From assembly GCF_000381925.1 (NCBI RefSeq), contig NZ_KB907309.1:372001-436000 (forward strand): a stretch of DNA of 64,000 nucleotides. Direction: 5' to 3'. This document shows positions 1 through 8,840 of this stretch, in pieces. This DNA comes from Nocardia sp. BMG111209. Lineage in GTDB: Bacteria; Actinomycetota; Actinomycetes; Mycobacteriales; Mycobacteriaceae. How positions within the stretch are numbered: position 1 is the stretch's first letter; each line of letters begins with the position of its first letter. The notes under the pieces were generated by a model. That model made no database searches. It was not told the DNA's origin and saw only the letters and a program-made list of their open reading frames with translations. A program made the translations under genes and the position numbers.

Positions 1-143
1 TGTGGGGCTACGACTTCGCCGCCGATACGAATGTGGTCGACGTGTTCGTCGGCTACCTGCGCCGCAAACTGGAGGCCGAGGGCACGCCGCGGCTGTTGCA
101 CACCATCCGAGGGGTCGGCTTCGTGCTGCGGGCGCCGAAGTGA
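1..143 (+). CDS. prrA: PrrA-type response regulator, C-terminal end (cut by window edge)
   Basis: The last 46 codons of an OmpR/PhoB-type DNA-binding response regulator are present, read from base 3 to the TGA at 141-143. The visible part is the end of the winged helix: the recognition-helix segment [14 protein letters not shown] and the C-terminal hairpin [11 protein letters not shown]. The receiver domain lies outside the window. The stop overlaps the GTG start of the next gene by four bases (GTGA), the usual arrangement for a translationally coupled regulator-kinase pair. The name prrA is inferred from the partner kinase, whose length matches M. tuberculosis PrrB; the OmpR class itself is certain from the motif. 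Confidence 0.85.
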   Translation, partial: WGYDFAADTNVVDVFVGYLRRKLEAEGTPRLLHTIRGVGFVLRAPK

Positions 144-1486
144 GCGCGTACGCCCACCGGCGGCGGCGCGGCTCGTATTCGCTGCGTACCCGCGTGGCGG
201 CGGCGACCGCCCTGGGGGCGACCGTCATCGCGGCCGTGGTGGGCTGGCTGTCGGTGCAGGCGCTGGAGCGCAACAATCTGGCCCAGGCCGATCAGGAACT
301 GACCATCGCCGCGCGGATCGTGCTGATCCAGCCGGTGATCGCGGTGGGGGTGCTCTCGCTGGTCGGGCCCAATCACGATCTGGCGGTGACGGTCCGCGAC
401 GACAGCACGGTGGTCTCCAGCACCAGCGTCCATCTGCCGGAACTGCGGCGGGGATCGCAGACCATCTCGCTGGACGGCGTCCCGTTCCGGGTGCTGACCA
501 CCACCGACAATCAGCCGCGCGGGCGGACCGTCTCCATCGGTATCCCGCTCACCCAGGCGTATCACGCCACCTCCGAACAACGCCGGTGGGTGCTGGCGGC
601 GGCCCTGCTCACCATCGCCGCCACCGCCGGGCTGGGCTGGGTGTTCGGCGGTCGCGCGGTGCGCCCGATCGTCCATCTCACCGAACAGGTCGGGGCCTAC
701 GGCGCGACCGGACAACCGGAGGAACCGGTGGACGGGTCCGGGGTCCGCGAGGCCGAACAGCTCGCCGACGCGCTGAACAGCCTGCTGGAGCGGGTGAACC
801 GGGCCCAGGCCGCGACCGCCGCCGCACTGGAGACCGCCCGCGATTTCTCCGCGGTGTCCGCGCACGAGTTGCGCACCCCGCTCACCGCGATGCGCACCGA
901 CCTGGAGGTGTTGCGCACCCTCGACCTGGACAAGGCGCAGCGCGCGGAGATCCTCGACGATCTGCAACGCAGTCAGGGCCGGGTCGAGGCCACGCTGGCG
1001 GCGCTGGAACGACTGGCCGCCGGAGAGCTCACCAACGACAGCGACCTGGTGGAGACCGATCTCGCCGACCTGGTCGATCAGGCCGCCCACGATGCCATGC
1101 GGCACTATCCGGCGCTGACCGTGCGCATCGACGCGGATCCGGAGCTGATCATCTGCGGCCTGCCGACCGGGCTGCGGCTGGCCGTCGACAACGCGCTCAC
1201 GAATTCGGTCCGGCACGGCGGCGCGACCGAGGCGCTGATCTCCGCGCACCGGATCGCCGACGGCGCGATCGTGCTGTCGATCGATGACAACGGCCGCGGG
1301 ATCCCGCCCCTGGAACGCGATGCGGTGTTCCAGCGCTTCGTGCGCGGCCGCGACGCCAGTAAGGGCGGCTCCGGCCTGGGCCTGGCGCTGGTCGCCCAGC
1401 AGGCCCAATTGCACGGCGGCCGAGCCTGTTTCGACGACGGCACGCTCGGCGGGGTACGACTGGTACTGACACTGCCGGAGCGGTGA
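140..1486 (+). CDS. prrB: PrrB-type membrane sensor histidine kinase
   Basis: 448-aa sensor kinase that phosphorylates the response regulator just upstream. GTG at 140 is chosen because it overlaps the regulator stop; the reading frame runs further upstream but only through prrA. Order: basic N-terminus, first membrane helix at about residues 18-37, an extracytoplasmic sensor of about 110 residues, second helix at about 153-173, HAMP linker (RAVRPIVHL), dimerisation/phospho-acceptor box [12 protein letters not shown] with His242, then the ATPase domain with N-box [16 protein letters not shown]-box DDNGRGIP and G-box GGSGLGLAL. All catalytic motifs are intact. The length is close to M. tuberculosis PrrB (446 aa, from memory), which supports the name. 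The ligand sensed is unknown. Confidence 0.85.
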   Translation: MSAYAHRRRRGSYSLRTRVAAATALGATVIAAVVGWLSVQALERNNLAQADQELTIAARIVLIQPVIAVGVLSLVGPNHDLAVTVRDDSTVVSSTSVHLPELRRGSQTISLDGVPFRVLTTTDNQPRGRTVSIGIPLTQAYHATSEQRRWVLAAALLTIAATAGLGWVFGGRAVRPIVHLTEQVGAYGATGQPEEPVDGSGVREAEQLADALNSLLERVNRAQAATAAALETARDFSAVSAHELRTPLTAMRTDLEVLRTLDLDKAQRAEILDDLQRSQGRVEATLAALERLAAGELTNDSDLVETDLADLVDQAAHDAMRHYPALTVRIDADPELIICGLPTGLRLAVDNALTNSVRHGGATEALISAHRIADGAIVLSIDDNGRGIPPLERDAVFQRFVRGRDASKGGSGLGLALVAQQAQLHGGRACFDDGTLGGVRLVLTLPER

Positions 1487-1534
1487 GCCGCGAACTCGGG
1501 CCGCACCGCCGAACCGGCTTGGGCCCCAAGGTAT

Positions 1535-1556
1535 CCCGGACCGCAGCCGGTCCGGG
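1535..1556 (+). terminator. Hairpin after prrB
   Basis: Perfect 8-bp stem (CCCGGACC at 1535-1542 with GGTCCGGG at 1549-1556) with a 6-nt loop, about 50 bases after the prrB stop. There is no T-run, which is normal for actinobacterial hairpin terminators. It probably separates prrAB from the next gene. Confidence 0.45.
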
Positions 1557-1640
1557 CCCGGCCCGCCGGATCCCGGACCCTTATCGAATCCTCAGAGACG
1601 CGCCAGAATCGGCGCGGGGTGCGCCCGCTACGGTTCGTCC

Positions 1641-2807
1641 GTGTTCGGTAACCGTCTTCGCTGGATCCTGCTCGCCGTGGCCGTGCTCGTCGTGGCCGCC
1701 GTCGCCGGAGGTACCGCGCTGTGGCTGCGGCCCGGCAGCGCACCGACCCGGATCGCGCTGGTGAACGCGGACCAGGGACCGACCGGCGTCCGCATCGTGA
1801 AAGCCTTGCAGGACAGTCACTCCCGGGACTGGGTCACCGCGCAGCCGGGGGCGAGCACCGCCGACTACGCGGCCGTGATCACGCTGCCGGCCGATCTGTC
1901 CGGCTCGATCGGCACCCTCGGCACCGCCACGCCGCACCGCGCGCAGGTCACCGTGGCGAGCAATCGGCACGCCGACGCTCATCAGGTCGACGACGCGGTG
2001 GACGAGGTGACCCGCCGGGTCGGCGCCGCGGGCGTGGACGAGGTGCTGGCGGCCATCGCCACCGCGCGGGGTTCGGTGCAGCAGGCGGCCTTCACCACCC
2101 AATTGCTCGGCGCGGGAGTGCAGGCCGCGGCCGGCGCCTCCGGCGAGTTCTCCGCGGGCGCCGATCAGATGCTGGGCTTCCTGGACACCGCCAAGAGCGG
2201 GGCCGGCGAGCTGACCGCGGGGATCGGCCAGTTGAACGACGCCCTGACCGCGGTCCGTTCGACCGCCTCGGGTCTGGCGGGCGCACTGGACGAATCGGGC
2301 CTGACGCTGGGCCAGGTGACCACCTCGGCGACCCAGCTCGGCACCGGACTGGACCAGGCGGTCACCGTGCTGCGCGCGCTGCCGTTCGCGGCCGATCCCC
2401 AATTGACCGATGTCATCGGCAAATTGGACGCGCTGCGCGGGGTGGCGAATCAGGCGGCCGGGCAGTTGCAGGGCTTCGCCCAGTTGGCCGGCAGCAGTAC
2501 CGATCCCGGCACGCCGCTGGCGACCCTGTTGCGCGATGCGGTGAAACGCCTCGACGAGGCGGGCACGTTGCTGAACACCGGCGCCGGAATGGCCGGGCAG
2601 ATCCCGCAATTGGCCGATCAGGGTTCCGCGGCGCTGGTGAGCGCCATCTCGCAGCTCACCGGCGGGGTGCAGCAGTTGCAGCAGATCGTGGGAAATCTGA
2701 ACACCCAGACCGGGAAGGCGCTCACCGCACTGCCGGGACACAGCAGCTCGCAGCAGTCGGCGATCGCCGAATCACTGACCGATCCGGTCGAGATCGTGCG
2801 GAAGTAG
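1641..2807 (+). CDS. Secreted or membrane-anchored YhgE/Pip-like protein
   Basis: 388-aa protein from a GTG start. Residues 5-28 form a single uncleaved signal-anchor helix. The following extracytoplasmic region begins IALVNADQGPTG, which resembles the N-terminal signature of the YhgE/Pip (phage infection protein) family. Residues from about 130 onward are Ala/Gly/Leu/Gln-rich with regular heptad-like spacing (LTAGIGQLNDAL, LGTGLDQAVTVL), as in the coiled segment of YhgE proteins. Full YhgE proteins have a C-terminal multi-helix membrane domain; this one ends without it. It sits tandem to prrAB but a hairpin lies between. Function unknown; a cell-envelope role is an inference from topology. 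Family assignment is from recalled motifs. Confidence 0.7.
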   Translation: MFGNRLRWILLAVAVLVVAAVAGGTALWLRPGSAPTRIALVNADQGPTGVRIVKALQDSHSRDWVTAQPGASTADYAAVITLPADLSGSIGTLGTATPHRAQVTVASNRHADAHQVDDAVDEVTRRVGAAGVDEVLAAIATARGSVQQAAFTTQLLGAGVQAAAGASGEFSAGADQMLGFLDTAKSGAGELTAGIGQLNDALTAVRSTASGLAGALDESGLTLGQVTTSATQLGTGLDQAVTVLRALPFAADPQLTDVIGKLDALRGVANQAAGQLQGFAQLAGSSTDPGTPLATLLRDAVKRLDEAGTLLNTGAGMAGQIPQLADQGSAALVSAISQLTGGVQQLQQIVGNLNTQTGKALTALPGHSSSQQSAIAESLTDPVEIVRK

Positions 2808-2813
2808 CGGGCA

Positions 2814-2840
2814 CGGGTTCCGGCGCGGCGCCGGAACCCG
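2814..2840. terminator. Bidirectional terminator between convergent genes
   Basis: Long GC-rich inverted repeat (CGGGTTCCGGC pairs with GCCGGAACCCG) filling the 44-bp gap between the YhgE-like gene on the plus strand and the FKBP gene on the minus strand. It can serve both transcripts. Confidence 0.7.
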
Positions 2841-2851
2841 CCCGCACCGCG

Positions 2852-3214
2852 TCAGTTGACGACGTTCAGCAGATCGATCACGAAGACCAGGGTCTTACCG
2901 GACAGGTGATGTCCGGCGCCCGCCTTGCCGTAGGCCAGCTCCGGCGGGATGGTCAGCTGCCGGCGGCCGCCGACCTTCATCCCCGGAATGCCGTCCTGCC
3001 AGCCCTGGATCAACCCGCGCAGCGGGAACGTGATGGATTCGCCACGGTTCCAGGAGGAGTCGAATTCCTCACCGGTGTCGTATTCCACACCCACGTAGTG
3101 GACCTCGACGGTGCCGCCCGGCACGGCCTCGGAGCCGCTACCGGTGACGAGATCCTCGATCACCAGCGTTTCGGGCGCGGGGCCGTCCTGGAACTCGACT
3201 TCCGGCTTGGTCAT
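2852..3214 (-). CDS. FKBP-type peptidyl-prolyl cis-trans isomerase
   Basis: 120-aa single-domain FKBP isomerase that catalyses rotation of prolyl bonds during protein folding. The ATG at 3214 is preceded by AAAGAGG at good spacing; the frame remains open upstream but only as shadow. Motifs are typical of the family: VEVHYVGVEYDTGEEFDSSW, FPLRGLIQGWQDGIPGM, RRQLTIPPELAYG, and the C-terminal strand LVFVIDLL. No signal peptide is present, so it is cytoplasmic. It is the size of the minimal FKBP proteins of mycobacteria and Streptomyces. It is divergent from the SpoU methylase gene with a 124-bp shared promoter region. Confidence 0.93.
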   Translation of the reverse strand: MTKPEVEFQDGPAPETLVIEDLVTGSGSEAVPGGTVEVHYVGVEYDTGEEFDSSWNRGESITFPLRGLIQGWQDGIPGMKVGGRRQLTIPPELAYGKAGAGHHLSGKTLVFVIDLLNVVN

Positions 3215-3338
3215 GAATCCTCTTTCTGTCGACGGTAGGCCACCTCCGCCGTCGCGGTTCGCCGCCCGGCGAATCTGTCGCGGGGCCGCGAGTGGCCGGA
3301 AACCACAATACGCATCCGGGGGTGCAGGATGGTGATTC

Positions 3339-4142
3339 GTGGCCGTAGTGATCGACATCGATGACCCCGGCGACCCTCGGGTCGCCGACTTTCGCGACCT
3401 CAGCGCCGCGGACCGCCGACCGGATCGGCCCGGAGGCCGCGGCCTGGTGCTGGCCGAGGGAGTCGTTGTGGTGCAACGCATGCTGACCTCGCGCTTCGCG
3501 CCGTTCGCCCTGTTCGGGGTCGAGCGGCGGTACGAGCAACTGGCCGGCGATCTGGCCGGCGTCGACGTCCCGTACTACCGGGCGAGCGCGGAGGTGATGG
3601 CCGAGGTGGTCGGCTTCCACCTCAATCGCGGCGTCCTGGCCGCGGCCCGGCGACCGGCGGAGCCGGATCCGGCGCGGCTGCTGGCGACCGCGCGCACGGT
3701 CGCGGTGCTCGAGGGTGTCAACGATCACGAGAACATCGGTTCGATCTTCCGGAACGCGGCCGGGCTCGGGGCCGACGCGATACTGTTCGGCGATCGGTGC
3801 GCCGATCCGCTGTACCGGCGGGCGGTGCGGGTCTCCATGGGACATGTGCTGCGGGTACCGTTCGCCACGCTGCCGACCTGGCCGGATAGTCTGGAGCTGT
3901 TGCGGGACACCGGCTTCCGGATCATCGCTCTGACCCCGGATCCGGCGGCGGCGACACTGGCCGCGGCCCTGACCGGGGACCGGGTGGCGCTGCTGCTCGG
4001 CGCCGAGGGTCCGGGACTGACCGCGGCCGCGATGACCGCGAGCGATGTGCGGGCCCGCATCCCGATGTCCGCGGGCACCGACTCGCTGAACGTGGCCACC
4101 GCCGCGGCGATGGCCTTCTACGAAAGGGTGCGCGCCTCGTGA
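3339..4142 (+). CDS. SpoU/TrmH-family RNA 2'-O-methyltransferase
   Basis: 267-aa SPOUT-class methyltransferase that should transfer a methyl group from S-adenosylmethionine to a ribose 2'-OH in rRNA or tRNA. The N-terminal substrate-binding part covers about residues 1-110. The knotted catalytic part carries the three SpoU motifs: VNDHENIGSIFRNA (motif 1, with the Asn and Arg), LLLGAEGPGL (motif 2) and IPMSAGTDSLNVATAAA (motif 3). GTG start at 3339. The downstream small membrane-protein gene overlaps its stop. The neighbourhood (methylase, membrane protein, sepH, serC) matches the Rv0881-Rv0884c order recalled from M. tuberculosis. The exact RNA target cannot be read from sequence. Confidence 0.88.
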   Translation: MAVVIDIDDPGDPRVADFRDLSAADRRPDRPGGRGLVLAEGVVVVQRMLTSRFAPFALFGVERRYEQLAGDLAGVDVPYYRASAEVMAEVVGFHLNRGVLAAARRPAEPDPARLLATARTVAVLEGVNDHENIGSIFRNAAGLGADAILFGDRCADPLYRRAVRVSMGHVLRVPFATLPTWPDSLELLRDTGFRIIALTPDPAAATLAAALTGDRVALLLGAEGPGLTAAAMTASDVRARIPMSAGTDSLNVATAAAMAFYERVRAS

Positions 4143-4450
4143 TGCAGCCGGACGGGAACCGCCACGGGTACTACCCCGAGCCGACGCCGTGGGCGGCGGG
4201 CCTCGCGGTCGCGATCGTCGTGGGAATTCTCACCACCGTCGGCGTCTACGCCTTCGGAGTCGCCCTGGCCGAGGTCCCGCACGTCGGCTGGCTGCTGGCG
4301 GTGGTGGTCAACGTCGTCGCGGTCGGCGGGGTGACGCCGACCGCCTGGCGCTGGCGCGGCCTCATGGTGACGCGCTGGGTGCTCGGCGGGGTCGCCGGGG
4401 GTGTCCTCCTCGGCTGGCTGCTCCTGCTGATCGCCGCGATCCTCGCCTGA
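4139..4450 (+). CDS. Small three-helix membrane protein (Rv0882/DUF2537-like)
   Basis: 103-aa membrane protein with three hydrophobic helices at about residues 18-42, 50-66 and 80-102. The start (GTG at 4139, or ATG at 4142) overlaps the methylase stop, so the two genes are translationally coupled. Its position matches Rv0882 in M. tuberculosis; assignment to DUF2537 is from memory and unchecked. No catalytic motif is visible and the function is unknown. Confidence 0.75.
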   Translation: MMQPDGNRHGYYPEPTPWAAGLAVAIVVGILTTVGVYAFGVALAEVPHVGWLLAVVVNVVAVGGVTPTAWRWRGLMVTRWVLGGVAGGVLLGWLLLLIAAILA

Positions 4451-4462
4451 TCCGCCGGACGG

Positions 4463-5191
4463 TCAGCCGACCCGATCGCGGTTGCGCAACCAGCCGAACC
4501 ATTTGGTGTGCGAGGCCGATTCGCCGTCGTCGGGGACCGCCACCGCGGGCGCCTGCCCCTTGGGGAACAGGGTGAAGCCGCTGACCGGGATGTCCCCCGG
4601 GTGCACGGCGCCGTCGGAATCGGCTGCCCGATAGTGGAATCCGAGCCATTCGGCATTGGCCTCGCCGGCGAAGTCGGGCGGGTCGAACGGCAGGATCTGC
4701 GGATCCGGCCGCTCACCGGGCCGCAGCGGCACCGGATGCTCACCGGCCCAGTACGGTCGCTCCCACACCAGCGGCAGGCCCTCGTCCTCGAGGATGGTGA
4801 CGCGGGTGGCGCTGAACGACCGCCGGAATTCGCCGCGCTCCCAGTGCGCGAACGCGCCCCAGGCGCGCGGCACGTCGTAGGACACCAGATAGGTGTGCTC
4901 GGAGGCGAGCGGCCGAATCAGCAACTCGGGCAACCGGGTCGGCTTGGTGACCGCGGCCGCGGCGGTGCACACCACGGTCAGGCCGGGGAAACAGCCGATG
5001 TAGATCGAACCCGGATCCGGTCCCGCCCAGGCCGCCAGCGAACCCGAGGCGGCCGGGATCACGTCGCAGTCGGGGTGGAGTTGTTTGGCGAGGGCGAGTG
5101 CGGCCTCCGGATCGGGTTCCGGTCGGCGTCGCAACACGGCCACCGGATCGGGGTCGTCGACATACCAGAGGGACGAAGCTGTGGACGGCAC
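4463..5191 (-). CDS. Conserved actinobacterial hypothetical protein (DUF6928-like)
   Basis: 242-aa soluble protein of unknown function. GTG at 5191 is preferred because GGGAGG lies 8 nt upstream; a GTG at 5200 is also in frame but overlaps that ribosome site. The order LWYVDDPDPVAVLRRRP, then IYIGCFPGLTVVC, then YDVPRAWGAFAHWERG, then the segment with LPFDPPDFAGEANAEWLGF resembles a family I recall as DUF6928 (one strand-rich domain, no enzyme motif). It converges on the membrane-protein gene with a 12-bp gap. It lies downstream of sepH on the same strand, separated by about 200 bp. No signal peptide or membrane helix. Confidence 0.75.
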   Translation of the reverse strand: MPSTASSLWYVDDPDPVAVLRRRPEPDPEAALALAKQLHPDCDVIPAASGSLAAWAGPDPGSIYIGCFPGLTVVCTAAAAVTKPTRLPELLIRPLASEHTYLVSYDVPRAWGAFAHWERGEFRRSFSATRVTILEDEGLPLVWERPYWAGEHPVPLRPGERPDPQILPFDPPDFAGEANAEWLGFHYRAADSDGAVHPGDIPVSGFTLFPKGQAPAVAVPDDGESASHTKWFGWLRNRDRVG

Positions 5192-5389
5192 TTCGGGCAC
5201 CTCCCGATGCTCGTTCGAGTAAGCAGAGCTACTCTTCAGCAAACCCAGGGGGCGGAGCGGGCCCACCTCCGAGACCAGCCGAAACCCCCCGAGAACCGCC
5301 GGGGGACATACGAAAAATCTACTCCCCCGACCGGCGAAAACGTTGCGCTTCGGTTTCCCGGGTCCTGCGTGTCCGGATTGTTCGCGTAC

Positions 5390-6562
5390 TCAGTGACCCG
5401 AACTGCGCACGCCGAGCAGCACGTCCTCCCAGGACGGCATGGGCGCCTTGCCACCTCGCTTGGCGCGGGCCTTCGGCGCCGCCTTGGCGGGCGTGGACTT
5501 CGCGGCGGCGGGCGTGGACTTGGCCGCCGCGGGGGCCGACTTCGCCGGGGCCGGCGCGGGTTCCGCGGCCGGCGGGGTGGCCGGTGGTGCGGGCGCGGTC
5601 GCCGCCGGGGCCGCGGGCTGCGGCGAAACCGGCTGCGGCGCAGCGGGGTCGCCGGGCTGCGGTGCGGCGGTGCCGCCGGGTTGCGGCGCCGCGGGGGCGG
5701 CATGCTGCGGCGCCGGGGCGGTGGCCGCGGGCGCCGGGGCGTGCTGCGGCGCGGCGGGGGCCTTCGGCGGCACGCCGCCGGTCACCGCAACGGCGTTGCC
5801 GCCGACGGCCGCTCGCTGCTCGTAGTACTCGTCGAAGCCCTGCTGGCTGCGCTCCGCCGCGGCGCGGGCCGCGGTGGCGCCCTCACCGCGCGGCGCGGGT
5901 GCGGGGGCCGCGGCCGCCTCGGCCGCACCGGATGCGGCGGCGGGCTCGGGCAGGATCGTGGCCAATCCGCGCAGCGCCCGGCCGAAATCGGGATCGACCA
6001 GATCGGAGGCCGGATCGTCGAGCGGCGACACCGAGCCGCCGTGCGCGTCGGGCTGGTAGCGCCAGTGCGCGGCGATGACCGAACGACCGGCCTGCCACTG
6101 CAATTGGGCGACCCAGTAGCCCTTTTCGTCCTTCCAGGCATCCCATTCGGCGATATCGATGTTGTGCCCGCGCTCGGAGAACGCCGAGGAGACCACCTCG
6201 ATGAGGGTTTCCACCGCGGGCCCGTCCTTGCGCACGGGATGCGCGCGCTGCGCCAGCTCCGCGGCCCGCGCACGCTCCAGCAACACCGGGTAGGCGAACC
6301 GCTCGACCCGGCTGGCGGGCATTCCGGATTCCTCCGTCACCTGCTCCACGGAGGCACCGGCACGGATACGAGCCTGGATATCGCGAGGACGCATAGTAGC
6401 TTCCGTTTCGATCTCGATCTGGCCGAATCGGGCAAGGTCTCCACGGGCGGCAGCACGCAATTTCTCGTCGGCGGCGAGCCGATACTTCTGGCCGGTCTCG
6501 GTATCGATGCACACGATGTGCGTGGAATCGGGCGTCAATCCGATCACTCGAAGTTCACGCAC
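5390..6562 (-). CDS. sepH: SepH-type cell division protein (DUF3071)
   Basis: 390-aa FtsZ-interacting division protein. In Streptomyces and mycobacteria SepH binds FtsZ and promotes filament bundling. The GTG at 6562 has an excellent ribosome site (TAAGGAGG) close upstream. The N-terminal DUF3071 domain (VRELRVIGLTPDSTHIV through about residue 190) contains a helix-turn-helix-like segment (ARIRAGASVEQVTEESGMPASRVERF). Residues from about 215 to 370 are a long disordered Ala/Pro region with PQPG, APAPAK and AAAKSTPA repeats. The end carries the conserved tail PSWEDVLLGVR. The linker is unusually rich in repeats. Upstream of serC, as in M. tuberculosis. Confidence 0.9.
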   Translation of the reverse strand: MRELRVIGLTPDSTHIVCIDTETGQKYRLAADEKLRAAARGDLARFGQIEIETEATMRPRDIQARIRAGASVEQVTEESGMPASRVERFAYPVLLERARAAELAQRAHPVRKDGPAVETLIEVVSSAFSERGHNIDIAEWDAWKDEKGYWVAQLQWQAGRSVIAAHWRYQPDAHGGSVSPLDDPASDLVDPDFGRALRGLATILPEPAAASGAAEAAAAPAPAPRGEGATAARAAAERSQQGFDEYYEQRAAVGGNAVAVTGGVPPKAPAAPQHAPAPAATAPAPQHAAPAAPQPGGTAAPQPGDPAAPQPVSPQPAAPAATAPAPPATPPAAEPAPAPAKSAPAAAKSTPAAAKSTPAKAAPKARAKRGGKAPMPSWEDVLLGVRSSGH

Positions 6563-6931
6563 CGTTACCTCCTTATCGCGTCGGCTCCGCGACACCGCCC
6601 ACGTTCTGGAACAGTAGTGCACTTCTGAGATTCGTGGGGCAAGACACGCTGCCCGAAAATCTACCGCGCCCCAACCGCATAGGGCTAATCTGCTGAGTTC
6701 CAGATGATCACAGCAGTGCCGTTCGGCACTGTCGGCGCGCCGGAAAAGCGTCGTGCCGCAATCGAATTCCCGCTCCGGCCGCACCCGGACGGACCATCGG
6801 AAACGTCCGGGACCACGCGGGAATCGGCCACCGCGAAAATCGGAAATCGGACGACGCCCGGCCCCGCGAGTCGCGGAACCGGGCGTCGGGCACGTACGGG
6901 ATCGGCCGCGCGAAAACCGCGGTCCGGGAAT
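6563..6931. other. Intergenic region between sepH and serC
   Basis: 369 bp without a convincing gene. It should hold the sepH promoter next to 6563 and the serC terminator at 6852-6888. Several open frames cross it but none has a ribosome site or a recognisable protein. Confidence 0.6.
6852..6888 (-). terminator. serC terminator hairpin
   Basis: Perfect 10-bp outer stem (CGACGCCCGG at 6852-6861 with CCGGGCGTCG at 6879-6888) enclosing a second short stem (CCGCG/CGCGG). It lies about 45-80 bases after the serC stop. Confidence 0.65.
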
Positions 6932-8173
<1,242 letters not shown>

Positions 8174-8186
8174 CTACCGTGTCGGC

Positions 8187-8834
8187 ATGAACGGTCAACG
8201 GCCGGAGGCGACGGCGCGACGCGAGCACGAGCGCTTGCCGGTACCCCGTCGGTACGGCATGAGCGCCTTCACCCTGCGGCATTCGGCGATGTCCGAATCC
8301 GCCCAGCGCGAGCTGTTGCGCCGTGGGCTCGCGGGCACCGCCACGATCCTGGGCGTCCGCGCCGATCGGTTCTGGGTCCAGGTCCGGGTGGACGGGCAGA
8401 CCCCGTACGAGACCCGGGTGCGGCAGCGTCTCCCCGACGCCGATCTGGTGCTGATGCAGCCCGGCGACGTCGTCGGCTGCCGGGTCGACCCGGGCGACCG
8501 CGACCGGCTGGTGCTGCACCCGGCCGGTCCCGGGCAGACCGGCCGGGTCAGCATCGCGAAGATCCTCGCCGACGGCCGCCGCGCGGACGCCACCGTCCTG
8601 GCCGCCACACCCGTTGCCGCCGACTACACCGGCCGCGACAATCCGGTCCTGCGCCTGGATCTGGAGCTGTACGCCTGGGACGAACCCGGGCCGTGGCGGG
8701 TCCGCATCGTGCAACCGGTCCCGCTGAACGCCATCGAACTGGTCGACCTCGGCCGGCATCTGGAGGTCGCCTTCTTCACCGTGGACCGGGGCGAATCGGT
8801 GGCGGTGGACTGGGCGGCCTCGCACGAGCAGTGA
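8187..8834 (+). CDS. Conserved hypothetical protein with two related strand-rich domains
   Basis: 215-aa soluble protein of unknown function. It contains two related units: one at about residues 46-110 (TATILGVRADRFWVQVRVDG to GCRVDPGDRDRLVL) and one at about 125-210 (DATVLAATPVAADYTG to AFFTVDRGESVAVDW). The pattern, a variable start followed by Val/Leu strands, PYETRV, then VDPGD, is common in actinobacterial proteins that I recognise only as conserved hypotheticals. No signal peptide, membrane helix or catalytic motif. It is divergent from serC and converges on the large toxin-like gene with a 6-bp gap. Confidence 0.7.
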   Translation: MNGQRPEATARREHERLPVPRRYGMSAFTLRHSAMSESAQRELLRRGLAGTATILGVRADRFWVQVRVDGQTPYETRVRQRLPDADLVLMQPGDVVGCRVDPGDRDRLVLHPAGPGQTGRVSIAKILADGRRADATVLAATPVAADYTGRDNPVLRLDLELYAWDEPGPWRVRIVQPVPLNAIELVDLGRHLEVAFFTVDRGESVAVDWAASHEQ

Positions 8835-8840
8835 GCCGGT

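Noticed and set aside
31..1287. Long alternative-frame protein over prrB
   Set aside because: It is an Arg/Gly/Pro-rich shadow typical of high-GC DNA; the kinase frame has all catalytic motifs.
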